Notes: generated by a model not told the origin, from the sequence alone. A DNA stretch of 64,000 nucleotides from Roseiarcus sp963829505 (GCA_963829505.1 CAWHIL010000001.1:744001-808000); one strand, 5' to 3'. Shown: positions 1 through 8,339, counted from the first letter of the stretch. Numbers and translations are program-made.

Positions 1-153
1 CCCGTAGAGCGCGGCCCGGCCGTCGAGACTGTCGATCTTGACGAAGATGGCGCCGGCCTCCGGCGCGCCGCGGCGCCTCAATGCGGCGAACGCGCCCTCG
101 CCGTTGCGGCGACGCAGATAGGCCGCGACCCAGATGTCGGATCGGAGGCGCAA
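1..153 (-). CDS. DUF1491 family protein, 3' part cut by window edge
   Basis: Only the first ~51 codons lie in the window. I chose the TTG at 151-153 as start because the product then opens with LRLRSDIWVAAYLRR and continues through GAGAIFVKIDSLDG, which is the characteristic N-terminus of DUF1491 proteins of alphaproteobacteria. The start comes one base after the stop of the peptidoglycan-binding gene at 155-748, so the two are probably co-transcribed. Function of the family is unknown. A start further upstream is possible, because the frame stays open with no better initiation codon. Confidence 0.75.
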   Translation of the reverse strand, partial: MRLRSDIWVAAYLRRRNGEGAFAALRRRGAPEAGAIFVKIDSLDGRAALYG

Positions 154-154
154 G

Positions 155-748
155 CTAGTGCGCGGGGACGCGCGCCGCCGCGTTCAATTGCTTGACGAGG
201 CGCGGCGTAATCTCCGTCGAGACGGCAAGTCCGTGATCGTGCTCGAACTCGCGCAACGCCTGGTCGGTGCCGGCGCCCCGCGCCCCGTCCGCCTTTACCG
301 AATACCCGAGTTTCACGAGCGCGGTCTGCGCCGCCAGAACGAGTTGGCCGGCGTCCGCCGGAGGATCGGCGCGAAGGAGGTCGCCGATCGCGTCGGACGG
401 ACGCGCCGGCGGCGTCTCGCTCGCAGCGGCTCTGACGGGGGGAACAGGCGCGGCGGCTTGCGTTTCGCGCGCCGGCGAAGCGGCGGCGGGCTCCACGGCG
501 GCGGAAGCGGCGGGCTTCTGCGGCGCGGGGGCGAACAACGGCGCGGGATGCCGCTCGCGCTGCAGCACGAGGGCGTTGACCCCAATCCCGACCAGGACCG
601 CCGACACGGCTGCGCCGACCCAGAGGCGCGGCGGCAGCGAGCGGGCGCGCTCGACCGCGCGGCGAATGAGGCCGCCTCCCCCCGCGAGCTTCCTGGCCGG
701 CCGCGACAGCACGGAGTTGTTGCGGATCCGCGCAAGCGCTTCGATCAT
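155..748 (-). CDS. Membrane-anchored peptidoglycan-binding domain protein
   Basis: The 197-residue product has a basic cytoplasmic start, one membrane segment at about residues 42-62, an Ala/Pro-rich linker (about 65-125) and a C-terminal PG_binding_1-like domain (about 135-190) with the usual LxxLGY and GxGTxxALREFE features. This architecture suggests an inner-membrane protein reaching across the periplasm to bind peptidoglycan; no catalytic domain is visible. The ATG is preceded by a GAGGAG ribosome site. It sits directly before a DUF1491 gene. Two CtrA-like motifs lie 95-165 bases upstream, so cell-cycle control is possible but unproven. Confidence 0.8.
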   Translation of the reverse strand: MIEALARIRNNSVLSRPARKLAGGGGLIRRAVERARSLPPRLWVGAAVSAVLVGIGVNALVLQRERHPAPLFAPAPQKPAASAAVEPAAASPARETQAAAPVPPVRAAASETPPARPSDAIGDLLRADPPADAGQLVLAAQTALVKLGYSVKADGARGAGTDQALREFEHDHGLAVSTEITPRLVKQLNAAARVPAH

Positions 749-842
749 CGTCGTCTCCTCGATCTCCCTCGTCGCCGCATGAGGCGGCAGCCGGAATCAC
801 GGCCGGCGCAAGTTTCCCGAGCGGCATGATCGCAAGCCCGTC

Positions 843-857
843 TTAACCCAACGCTAA
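843..857. promoter_or_regulatory. CtrA-like site TTAA-N7-CTAA
   Basis: TTAA at 843-846 and CTAA at 854-857 are separated by seven bases, one mismatch from the CtrA consensus TTAA-N7-TTAA. It lies 95 bases upstream of the peptidoglycan-binding gene and about 145 bases upstream of the divergent dehydrogenase gene. The assignment is by motif only. Confidence 0.4.
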
Positions 858-899
858 GGTTGAGAATCTGCAACGTCCGTGGCGGTTCCCGCGGCGAGC

Positions 900-911
900 A
901 TGGTTAACCAT
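900..911. promoter_or_regulatory. Palindrome ATGGTTAACCAT, paired CtrA half-sites
   Basis: This perfect 12-base palindrome contains the CtrA half-site TTAACCAT on both strands. It is in the 252-base divergent intergenic region (749-1000), close to the CtrA-like site at 843-857. It may serve either flanking gene. Nothing else recognisable was seen in this gap. Confidence 0.4.
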
Positions 912-1000
912 CCGTTGCGCGCCGCCTGACAACGCCCCTTCCTGCGCCGACCGGTCAGGGTATTGTGGCCCCGCCGGAACATCCGCGGGAGGAGACAGAA

Positions 1001-2173
1001 ATGGCGATTGAGGGACGCAGCGACGCCGGCAGGGGAGCGGGCGGGCCCGTCCGGCTCGGCATGGTCGGCGGCGGAGAGGGAGCCTTCATCGGCGCGGTGC
1101 ATCGCATCGCCGCGCGCCTCGACGGCGCCTACGAGCTTGTCGCCGGCGCGCTCTCCGGGACGCCGGAAAAGGCGCGCCGTTCCGGCGAAGCGCTTGGCCT
1201 CGCCCGCGTCTACGACGATTACGAAAGCATGGCGAAGGCCGAAGCCAGGCGGCCCGACGGGATCGAGGCGGTGGCAATCGTCACGCCGAATCACATGCAC
1301 GCCGGGCCGGCGATCGCCTTCCTCAAGGCGGGCATCCACGTCATCTGCGACAAGCCGCTGACCGTATCGCTCGCCGAGGCCAAAAAGATGCAGGCCGCGG
1401 TCGCGGCGTCCGGCCGCATCTTCGCGCTGACGCACAATTATACCGGCTACCCGCTCGTCCGCCGGATGCGCGAGATGATCCGGGCCGGCGACCTCGGCGA
1501 GATCCGCCTCGTGCAGGTCGAGTACCCGCAGGACTGGCTGACCGAGGCGACCGAGAAGACCGGCAACAAGCAGGCCGAGTGGCGCGTCGATCCGAAGCGC
1601 TCGGGCGCCGGCGGGTCGCTCGGCGACATCGGTACGCACGCCTTCAACCTCGCCGACTATGTGACCGGGCTCGACCTCTCCGAGCTTTCGGCCGACCTCA
1701 CCTCGTTCGGCGCCGGGCGGGCGCTGGACGACAACGTGCAGATCCAGCTTCGCTACGCCGGCGGCGCGCGCGGCGCGTTGTGGGCGAGCCAGGTGGCGCC
1801 CGGCAACGAGAACGGCCTCATGCTGCGCGTCTACGGGACGAAGGCTGGCTTCCGCTGGAGGCAGGACAATCCGAACGAGCTCTTCTTTTCTCCCTATGAG
1901 AAGCCGACGCAGATTCTGACCCGCGGCGGGCCGGGCTCGGGCGAGGCTGCCGCGCGCGTGACGCGTGTGCCGCCCGGCCACCCCGAAGGCTACCTCGAGG
2001 GCTTCGCCAACATCTATTCCGAGGTCGCCGCCGCGATCAAAGCCGCACGCTCCGGCAAGAAGCCGCCAAAGGGCGTTCATTTTCCGACCATCGAGGATGG
2101 CGTAAAGGGTCTTGCCTTCATCGAGGCGGCGGTGAAATCCTCGAAGGCCAACGGCAAGTGGGTGAAGCCCTGA
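1001..2173 (+). CDS. Gfo/Idh/MocA family NAD(P)-dependent dehydrogenase
   Basis: This 390-residue oxidoreductase has an N-terminal nucleotide-binding fold starting at RLGMVGGGEGAFIG (about residues 18-31), the family DKPL motif (CDKPLTVSLAEA) that carries the conserved lysine, and a C-terminal alpha/beta domain with GDIGTHAFNLADY, where the His is the usual catalytic candidate. Family members oxidise or reduce sugars and inositols; the substrate cannot be told here. I placed the start at ATG 1001 behind a GGGAGGAGA ribosome site rather than at the in-frame GTG 965, which has none. The stop overlaps the start of the aldo/keto reductase (TGATG), implying one operon and a joint sugar or polyol role. 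Confidence 0.85.
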   Translation: MAIEGRSDAGRGAGGPVRLGMVGGGEGAFIGAVHRIAARLDGAYELVAGALSGTPEKARRSGEALGLARVYDDYESMAKAEARRPDGIEAVAIVTPNHMHAGPAIAFLKAGIHVICDKPLTVSLAEAKKMQAAVAASGRIFALTHNYTGYPLVRRMREMIRAGDLGEIRLVQVEYPQDWLTEATEKTGNKQAEWRVDPKRSGAGGSLGDIGTHAFNLADYVTGLDLSELSADLTSFGAGRALDDNVQIQLRYAGGARGALWASQVAPGNENGLMLRVYGTKAGFRWRQDNPNELFFSPYEKPTQILTRGGPGSGEAAARVTRVPPGHPEGYLEGFANIYSEVAAAIKAARSGKKPPKGVHFPTIEDGVKGLAFIEAAVKSSKANGKWVKP

Positions 2174-3159
2174 TGCGGCAGCGAACATTCGGCAAGACCG
2201 GCCGCAAGGTCGGCGAGATCGGCTTCGGCGCCTGGGCGATCGGCGGAAGCTGGGGTGAGGTCGAGGAGAGCGACGCGGTCGAAGCGCTGAACGCAGCCCT
2301 AGACGCCGGCGTCGATTTCATCGACACCGCCGACGTCTACGGCGACGGCCGGTCGGAGCGCATCGTCGCCAAGGTTTTGCGCGCGCGAGGATCAAGCGGG
2401 ATCTTCGTCGCAACCAAGGCCGGCCGGCGCCTGCCGAAGCAGACCGTCGAAGGCTACAGTTACGACAACCTCTCCGGCTGGATCGACCGGAGCCTCAAAA
2501 ACCTCGAGGTCGAGACGCTCGACCTCGTCCAGCTCCACTGCCCGCCGACCGAGCTTTACGGCCGGCCGGAGGCGTTCGACGCGCTCGACCGTATCAAGGC
2601 CGAGGGCAAGATTCGCGACTACGGCGTCAGCGTCGAGAAGATCGAAGAGGCCATGAAAGCGATGGATCATCCGGGCGTCGTCAGCGTCCAGATCATCTTC
2701 AATATTTTCCGCCAGCGTCCAGCGGAGCAGTTCTTCGACGCGGCGAAAGCGCGCAACGTCGCGATCATCCCGCGCGTGCCGCTCGCGAGCGGGCTGCTCA
2801 CCGGCAAGCTGAGCGCCGCCTCGACCTTCGCCGACGAAGACCATCGCAAGTTCAACAGCAACGGCGAGGCGTTCGATGTCGGCGAGACGTTTTCGGGCGT
2901 GCCTTACGACGTGGGCCTCAAGGCCGTCGAGCGGATCAGGCCGCTCGTCAGGGGCGACGCGACCATGGCGCAACTGGCGCTGCGCTGGATCCTGATGTTC
3001 GACGCCGTAACGGTCGTCATCCCCGGCGCGAAGAATGCGCAACAGGCGCGGGCGAACGCGGGCGCCGCCGCGCTGGCGCCCCTTTCGCCGGCCGACGTGG
3101 CCGAACTCAAGGCGATCTACGACGCCGAGATCAGGCCCCATGTCCACGCGCGATGGTGA
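2173..3159 (+). CDS. Aldo/keto reductase
   Basis: The 328-residue product has the AKR (beta/alpha)8 layout: N-terminal GKTGRKVGEIGFGAW, the FIDTADVYGDGRSE block with the catalytic Asp and Tyr, a DLVQLHCPP strand with the His position, and a C-terminal VTVVIPGAKNAQQARANAGA segment that binds the NADPH phosphate. It resembles the AKR11/12-like group that reduces sugars and aldehydes. The ATG overlaps the stop of the upstream dehydrogenase as TGATG, so translation is probably coupled and the pair may act on the same metabolite. The substrate is not deducible. Confidence 0.88.
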   Translation: MRQRTFGKTGRKVGEIGFGAWAIGGSWGEVEESDAVEALNAALDAGVDFIDTADVYGDGRSERIVAKVLRARGSSGIFVATKAGRRLPKQTVEGYSYDNLSGWIDRSLKNLEVETLDLVQLHCPPTELYGRPEAFDALDRIKAEGKIRDYGVSVEKIEEAMKAMDHPGVVSVQIIFNIFRQRPAEQFFDAAKARNVAIIPRVPLASGLLTGKLSAASTFADEDHRKFNSNGEAFDVGETFSGVPYDVGLKAVERIRPLVRGDATMAQLALRWILMFDAVTVVIPGAKNAQQARANAGAAALAPLSPADVAELKAIYDAEIRPHVHARW

Positions 3160-3241
3160 GCGCCGAAGGTCCTCGCCTTTGCGCTCAGCCGGGCTTCGCG
3201 CGTGACAGCGCGCGTTCTAAGCTTCTTTGATTTCCGCGCGC

Positions 3242-3275
3242 TTTTCGCGAAAAACCGGCATCCACCTTTTCGCCG
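3242..3275. repeat. Dispersed intergenic repeat with TTTTCGCGAAAA palindrome
   Basis: The 12-base palindrome TTTTCGCGAAAA (3242-3253) is followed by ACCGGCATCCACCTTTTCG. From memory, sequences of this form are common dispersed intergenic repeats in Hyphomicrobiales. It lies between the convergent reductase and flagellar genes and could act as a bidirectional terminator. Confidence 0.4.
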
Positions 3276-3282
3276 CGCCCCG

Positions 3283-3738
3283 TCAGGGGCGCGCATGAGT
3301 GTCGCCAAGCTTCTCGTAGGTGAATTCCTGGACGGCGACGTCGACGAGCGCAGCGCTCTTGACCCTGGCGTTGACCGAGCGGATCAGCGCCTTGCCCATG
3401 TTCGTGAAGTCGAACCGGTCGAGATGGTCGAAATCGATGGTGTCGTCGTTGTAGACGTAACGAAACGCCTCGTCGGCCAGGATCGGGTCCGGATTCATCT
3501 CCGCCGCCTTCACCGCGGCGAGGTCGACGGTGTAGCTGAGCAACATCACCGCATAGCCCTTGACCACGCCGTCCTTGATCCGCGGCACGTTGATCTCATG
3601 GGTCTTGCGCGTCTCGGTCGCATGGGTGACCGCGGCCGCGACGCGGCTGTCGTTGTACGCGATCGCCTCGCGCCACCCCCTCTCGCCCGCGAACACGGCG
3701 CCGACGGCGATGGCGGCCATGACAATCGAGCGGATCAT
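3283..3738 (-). CDS. FliL-like flagella-associated membrane protein
   Basis: The 151-residue product has an N-terminal hydrophobic segment (IRSIVMAAIAVGAVFAG) that could be a signal peptide or anchor, then a periplasmic domain with a strand such as VKGYAVMLLSYTVDL and a C-terminal ALVDVAVQEFTYEK. The C-terminal pattern of short strands recalls FliL, but similarity is weak. The start has a GAGAGGA ribosome site directly upstream and lies five bases after the preceding gene's stop. It is the last gene of the flhA-fliR operon, which supports a flagellar role; the function remains inferred. Confidence 0.6.
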   Translation of the reverse strand: MIRSIVMAAIAVGAVFAGERGWREAIAYNDSRVAAAVTHATETRKTHEINVPRIKDGVVKGYAVMLLSYTVDLAAVKAAEMNPDPILADEAFRYVYNDDTIDFDHLDRFDFTNMGKALIRSVNARVKSAALVDVAVQEFTYEKLGDTHARP

Positions 3739-3743
3739 TCCTC

Positions 3744-4121
3744 TCAATCCCGCCAACCCCGCTCGCTGTACGTCCCGTCCGACTGCCCGTCGCGGATGGC
3801 GCGGGCGATGATGGCGGCGACCGCATGGGCCGCCTTGAGCTGCACGCCGAGCGCGACACGGTTGGCTTCGAGCGTAACGTTCAGTTCGGCGAGCGCGATC
3901 CGCAACCGGTCGCCGCCGTTCACGTTGCGGAGCGCCGGGGCGAGACGGTTCAGCTCGAGGAGCGCCTGGGTCTTGCGCTCGCCGTAAAGCTCGTAGGGCG
4001 CCGCGCGTCCCGCCGCGATGTCCTTGGTCTCGAGCGCGACTGTCCGGATCAGGCGTTCGACGACCGGCAGCGCCGTCGCGACGGCGGGAGGCTCGGGGCC
4101 GGGGTGGGCGCGGCCGTTCAA
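3744..4121 (-). CDS. Putative FlgN-type flagellar chaperone
   Basis: This 125-residue, mostly helical protein has the ordered helices ALPVVERLIRTVALETKDIAAG, KTQALLELNRLAPALRN and LRIALAELNVTLEANRVALGV, then a tail ending AIRDGQSDGTYSERGW. Small helical proteins in this position of alphaproteobacterial flagellar operons resemble FlgN, the export chaperone of hook-associated proteins, with which the size also agrees. No catalytic motif is present. Its ATG overlaps the stop of the rod-binding gene upstream (ATGA), indicating coupled translation. The FlgN assignment is inference from size, helicity and context. Confidence 0.55.
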   Translation of the reverse strand: MNGRAHPGPEPPAVATALPVVERLIRTVALETKDIAAGRAAPYELYGERKTQALLELNRLAPALRNVNGGDRLRIALAELNVTLEANRVALGVQLKAAHAVAAIIARAIRDGQSDGTYSERGWRD

Positions 4122-4690
4122 CCGCCCCTCCGGGCGGTGAGGATCGCGCCGTCGACGATGTCGGCCGCGGCAGGCGCGGACAGGATGTTGGCGCTCGCGC
4201 CGATCGTCGCCGGGGCGGCGCCGGCGTCTCTCGACCTACCGGAGTCGATCTCATGAGTGGCGAACAGGCGGCGGCTCAAGCCGAGCGCGCCGGAATTGGC
4301 GATCTGGCGCGACATCTGCTCGGTCAGCATCGAACGCCAGATGTCGCCCGCGGCGCCCGCGCCGAAGAACGTCGAGGCGTCCTTCGGCAGAAGGTCGCCA
4401 ACGAGGCCGTTGATCGCCATCGCCTCGAACTCGACCTTGGCGCGCGCGGCGGGATCGGCTGCCGCGCCCTGCAACGCGCTGCGCGCCTCGGCGAGGCCGG
4501 CCGGGGCTGCGTGCGTCTCAGCGCGCGCAACCGCCGCAGCCTTGTCGAGATCGACGGCGAAATCGCCGCCAGGCGCGCCTGCCGCGATCGCCGCGAGGCG
4601 CTCGGCCGCGAGGCTCGCGCGCGCGGGATCGGCAGCGTTCAGCACATCGAGAACGACGTCGGTAGCCGGATTGAACCCCATGCGAGACAT
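4118..4690 (-). CDS. flgJ: Flagellar rod-binding protein, FlgJ N-terminal type
   Basis: The 190-residue protein contains the rod-binding region at about residues 80-140 (KVEFEAMAINGLVGDLLP, GDIWRSMLTEQMSRQIA), the part of FlgJ that caps and guides rod assembly in the periplasm. It lacks the C-terminal muramidase domain of enterobacterial FlgJ, as is usual in alphaproteobacteria, where a separate enzyme opens the peptidoglycan. It overlaps the FlgN-like gene by four bases and follows the FliJ-like gene after a 128-base gap. The start could also be the ATG three codons in. Confidence 0.75.
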   Translation of the reverse strand: MSRMGFNPATDVVLDVLNAADPARASLAAERLAAIAAGAPGGDFAVDLDKAAAVARAETHAAPAGLAEARSALQGAAADPAARAKVEFEAMAINGLVGDLLPKDASTFFGAGAAGDIWRSMLTEQMSRQIANSGALGLSRRLFATHEIDSGRSRDAGAAPATIGASANILSAPAAADIVDGAILTARRGG

Positions 4691-4818
4691 CCGTCGCGAA
4701 GGCCCTCGATGGCGGCGCCCGTCTCCGCGCGAGGGCGGGAGGGACGCCCCTCGCTCGCATCTCGTGCAGTTTTGGCCCGTCGTCGAGAGCGGACGGGGTC
4801 GATGCTCGCGCGCTCCGC

Positions 4819-5226
4819 TTACCTGTGGCTTGCGCCGCCGCGCCCGCGCAGCGCCCGCTCGACAAGCTCGGCGAGCTCCTTGCGCGCCTCGCGCTCGCGC
4901 AGATCCTTGTCGGCCAAGTCGGCGGCCTGCCCGGCGAGCCGGGCGCGCACCCCATGCGCGATGGCGGTCCCCCGGACCTCATCGCTCTCCCGCGACAGCG
5001 AATCGAGGCGCTTCTGCAGGGCGCGGATGCGGCGGGCGCCGAGATGCGACTCGGCCCCCGCCGCGAGGCCGCCGCTTTCGAGCGCCTCGAAGACGGCGCG
5101 CAGATCATCGCTCAGGTCCGCCTGCTCGCGCTCGAGCGCCGTCAGCCGGAGGCGGCCGGCCTCGTGCATCTGCGAGGAAAGCCGGCCGATCCTTGCGAAC
5201 CGCTCCGCCCGCTGCTTCAGCTTCAT
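4819..5226 (-). CDS. FliJ-like coiled-coil flagellar protein
   Basis: This 135-residue protein is rich in charged heptads throughout (LTALEREQADLSDDLRAVFE, LQKRLDSLSRESDEV, LADKDLREREARKELAELVE) and should form an antiparallel coiled coil. Length and composition fit FliJ, the central stalk of the flagellar export ATPase, although the sequence does not contain a diagnostic motif. It follows fliR after 16 bases with an AAGGGACAG ribosome site, so it belongs to the same operon. The export ATPase gene fliI itself is 37 kb away. Confidence 0.55.
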   Translation of the reverse strand: MKLKQRAERFARIGRLSSQMHEAGRLRLTALEREQADLSDDLRAVFEALESGGLAAGAESHLGARRIRALQKRLDSLSRESDEVRGTAIAHGVRARLAGQAADLADKDLREREARKELAELVERALRGRGGASHR

Positions 5227-5242
5227 GTCGAACTGTCCCTTG

Positions 5243-6034
5243 TCATCCCGAGGAGAGCCAGGCGGCGAAGCCGATCAGGAAGGCTTCGAGCGCCGGCTTG
5301 ATGGTCGCGTAGATCAGCGCCAGCGCGCCCGCGACGACGAACGGCGTGGCGACGAAGATGATCTGGATCTGCGGCGTCAGCCGATTGATCAGCGCGAGCG
5401 CCAGATTGACGATGAGCGCGTAGATCACATAGGGCGACGTGATCCTGAGCGTCAGGCGAAACGACTCGCCGAGCGCGTCTGCCGCCTGCCGCAGCGCGAA
5501 GCGCGGGGCGAAGTCGGCGCCGACCGGCATCACGTCGTAGGAGGCCGCGACCCCGCGCAGGAGCTCCCAGTGGAGGTCGGTCACGAACATGAGCGTCATC
5601 GCCGCGAGCGAGACGAGCGTCGCAAGCGGCTCGAGAACCTCGGCCGGCTCGATCTGGACGCCGAACGGATTGGTGAAACCGAGCATCTGCGAGGCCGCCG
5701 AGGCCAGCGTCTCGAGCGCGGCGAAGAAGATGCGGGCGAGGAAGCCGATCATGATTCCGACCAGCGTCTCGACCACGATCAGCCGGCACGTGAGCACGGG
5801 ATCGCCGCCGAGGGCGGCGGCGGGAATCCGGTCGATCAGAACGGGCGCCAGCGCCAGCGTCGCCGCGAACGCGACGAAGAGGCGGATCTGCACCGGAATC
5901 TCGCTCGCCGAGAAGCCCGGCGCGAGCATCAGGCATCCGCCGATGCGGCAGAACAGCAGGAACCCGCCGATCGCCAGGCGCGGCGGCAGCGAAGGCGCGG
6001 CCAGCGCCAGGCCCTCGGCGGCGAGCGCGATCAT
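5243..6034 (-). CDS. fliR: Flagellar export gate protein FliR
   Basis: The 263-residue integral membrane protein has about six hydrophobic segments and recognisable FliR sequence: FCRIGGCLMLAPGFS, IPVQIRLFVAFAATLALAPVL, the conserved MLGFTNPFGVQIEP region and the C-terminal IQIIFVATPFVVAGALAL. FliR forms the FliPQR export gate in the basal-body MS ring. It directly follows flhA on the same strand, as is common. Length is normal and no frame damage is visible, unlike several genes of the distant main cluster, where its partners fliP and fliQ are found. Confidence 0.92.
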   Translation of the reverse strand: MIALAAEGLALAAPSLPPRLAIGGFLLFCRIGGCLMLAPGFSASEIPVQIRLFVAFAATLALAPVLIDRIPAAALGGDPVLTCRLIVVETLVGIMIGFLARIFFAALETLASAASQMLGFTNPFGVQIEPAEVLEPLATLVSLAAMTLMFVTDLHWELLRGVAASYDVMPVGADFAPRFALRQAADALGESFRLTLRITSPYVIYALIVNLALALINRLTPQIQIIFVATPFVVAGALALIYATIKPALEAFLIGFAAWLSSG

Positions 6035-6053
6035 GCATGCCGGCCTTTGGGGT

Positions 6054-8201
6054 TCACGCGATCGTCCCCAGCGACTTGATCTCGAAACCGCGGGCGATTT
6101 CGAGCTGCGACAGGATCGGCATCGTCGGGAACATCCGCTCGACGATCATCCGCACATAGGGTCGGGCATCCGGCGCCGTGACGAGCGCAAAGACGTGAAC
6201 CGTCTCCATCCGCTTGCGGATCGCCGCCGCCGCGTCGGTGGCGAATTCCTCCATGAGCCGCGGGTCGATGTCGAACTCGACCACATCGCCCTTCTGATCG
6301 CGTTTCAGCGCCTGATGGAAGACGAGGTCCCAGCGGGCGCCGAGTCTGAGCACGTTGAGCGCGCCGTCGTCGACGAGGTCGCCACAGATCTGCTGCGCCA
6401 GCCGGATCCGGACATGCTCGACGATCGCCTCCGGCCGCCGGACGTGCGGCGCGATCTCGGCCACCGCCTCGAGAATGAGGTTGAGATTGCGGATCGACAC
6501 GCGCTCGGCGAGCAGAAGCTTCAGCGTCGCGAGCACGCCCGACTGTGAGATCTGCGACGGGCAAATTTCGTCGAGCAGGCGCTTGTATTCGGGCTCGAGC
6601 CGGTCGACGAGGGCGCGCATGTCCTTGTACGACAGGAGCTGGGCGAGGTTGTTGTGGATGACCTCCGAAAGATGGGTCAGCAGCACCGAGACCGGGTCGA
6701 TCGGCTTGAAGCCCTGCCGTTTCGCCTCCTTCACCAGCGCCTCGGGGATCGCCAGCGCGCGGATGCCGAAGGCCGGCTCGCGGACCTCCTCGCCCGGCAG
6801 ATCAGGCTTCTTTCCGTCGCCGACGATGACGAGGTGCTCGCGGACGCGCAGGTCTTGCGTCGTCACCGGCGCGCCGTGGATCTTGATCTGATAGGTCCGC
6901 GCGGGAGATTTCAGATCGTCGGCGACGCGGATCTCGGGAACGACGAAACCATAGGCCTTGGCGAACTTGCGGCGCATCTTGGCGATGCGCGAGGCCATCT
7001 CGTCGCGCGAGGCGAGAAGGGCGGCGGTCAGCTCCTTCGACAGGACGAGCTCGATTTCGAAGGCCTTGAGCTGCTCCTTGATCGAGGCGCGCGCCTCGGC
7101 CTTGGCTTTCGCGTCTCTTTCCGCCTGGCGCGCGGCCTCTTCGGCGGCCGCCCGCGCGATGCGGCGTGGAATGGCGACGCCGACCGAGGCCATGAGCCCC
7201 GACAGCATGGCGAAGGGCAGGAACGGCAGGCCCGGCACGAGGCCGAGCACCCCCATGAGCAGGGCCGCCACGAAGAGGGCGTTCGGATAGCCCGAGAGCT
7301 GGTCGAGGATCGCCTTGTCGGCGGAGCCGCGCGTGCCGCCCTTGGCGACGAGGAGGCCCGCGGCGAGCGAAATGATGAGCGCCGGGATCTGGGTGACGAG
7401 GCCGTCGCCGACAGAGAGCTTGGTGAAGGCGTCGGCTGCGGAAACGAGCGGCAGGGCGTGCCGCGTGACGCCGATGACGATGCCGCCGAAAATGTTGACG
7501 GCAAGGATGATGAGGCCGGCGATCGCGTCGCCGCGCACGAATTTCGAGGCGCCGTCCATCGAGCCGAAGAAGGCGCTTTCCTCCTCGAGCTCGCGCCGGC
7601 GCGCCTGCGCCACCTTCTCGTCGATGAGGCCGGCCGAAAGGTCGGCGTCGATCGCCATCTGCTTGCCCGGGATGGCGTCGAGGGTGAAGCGCGCGCCGAC
7701 CTCGGCGATGCGGGTCGCGCCCTTGGTGATGACGAGGAAGTTGATGGTGATGAGGATCAGGAACACGATGATCCCGATGACGAAGTCGCCGCCCATCACG
7801 AGCTGGGCGAAGCCGCCGATGACATAGCCCGCCGATGTCGGGCCTTCCGCGCCGCGCGACAGGATGAGCCGCGTGGTCGAGATGTTGAGGGCGAGCCTCA
7901 GAATCGTGGCGACCAGAAGCACCGTCGGGAAGGACGAGAATTCGAGCGGCTTCTGGATCCAGAGCGCCACCATGAGAATGAGGACGGAGAGCGCGATCGA
8001 GAGGGCGAGGCCGAAGTCGATCGCCACCGCCGGGACCGGCAGGAAGAAGAGGCTCAAGATGAGGACGATGCCGACAGCGAAGGCGACGTCGCGTCCGCCT
8101 CGGCTTTGTCCGTCCCCGGCCTGCGGCAGGGGGCTCGCCGGCAATTGGGACGCCCCATTCCGGGGGCTGATCCGGGAGGAGGGAATCGCCGTGGCGGCCA
8201 T
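6054..8201 (-). CDS. flhA: Flagellar export protein FlhA
   Basis: The 715-residue product has eight predicted membrane segments in the first ~330 residues, the FHIPEP-type loop (KQMAIDADLSAGLIDE), and a large cytoplasmic C-terminal domain that docks substrate-chaperone complexes. The conserved blocks IWIQKPLEFSSFPTVLL-like and GGDFVIGIIVFLILITINF are present. I chose ATG 8199-8201 (MAATAIPSS), but the first ~35 residues before GGRDVAFAVGI are unlike normal FlhA and include a stretch that looks like a translated REP-type repeat (ASPLPQAGDG). A start closer to the first membrane helix is possible. It heads the flhA-fliR operon. Confidence 0.92.
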   Translation of the reverse strand: MAATAIPSSRISPRNGASQLPASPLPQAGDGQSRGGRDVAFAVGIVLILSLFFLPVPAVAIDFGLALSIALSVLILMVALWIQKPLEFSSFPTVLLVATILRLALNISTTRLILSRGAEGPTSAGYVIGGFAQLVMGGDFVIGIIVFLILITINFLVITKGATRIAEVGARFTLDAIPGKQMAIDADLSAGLIDEKVAQARRRELEEESAFFGSMDGASKFVRGDAIAGLIILAVNIFGGIVIGVTRHALPLVSAADAFTKLSVGDGLVTQIPALIISLAAGLLVAKGGTRGSADKAILDQLSGYPNALFVAALLMGVLGLVPGLPFLPFAMLSGLMASVGVAIPRRIARAAAEEAARQAERDAKAKAEARASIKEQLKAFEIELVLSKELTAALLASRDEMASRIAKMRRKFAKAYGFVVPEIRVADDLKSPARTYQIKIHGAPVTTQDLRVREHLVIVGDGKKPDLPGEEVREPAFGIRALAIPEALVKEAKRQGFKPIDPVSVLLTHLSEVIHNNLAQLLSYKDMRALVDRLEPEYKRLLDEICPSQISQSGVLATLKLLLAERVSIRNLNLILEAVAEIAPHVRRPEAIVEHVRIRLAQQICGDLVDDGALNVLRLGARWDLVFHQALKRDQKGDVVEFDIDPRLMEEFATDAAAAIRKRMETVHVFALVTAPDARPYVRMIVERMFPTMPILSQLEIARGFEIKSLGTIA
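8096..8165. repeat. REP-like palindromic repeat inside the flhA 5' end
   Basis: The segment includes the palindromic core CCTGCGGCAGG (8119-8129) and CCGG/CCGG-flanked stretches and translates in the flhA frame to ASPLPQAGDGQ. That is the peptide typically produced when Hyphomicrobiales intergenic REP-type repeats are read through. It occupies an N-terminal region that normal FlhA proteins lack. Confidence 0.45.
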
Positions 8202-8339
8202 CGGTCGGGCGCGGTCCTCGTGGCGCCGCCGGCATCGGGCGCCCCCGAGACGAAACTCGCCCGCGAAGCTTGCGCGGGCGTTGCAGGCCGGGTCACCCCT
8301 TTCGGCGCCGGCCACGCTGGGGCGGCCGAAATTGCGGCG

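Noticed and set aside
965..1000. Extension of the MocA-type dehydrogenase to GTG 965
   Set aside because: There is a clear ribosome site before ATG 1001 and none before the GTG; the extra 12 residues are not conserved-looking.
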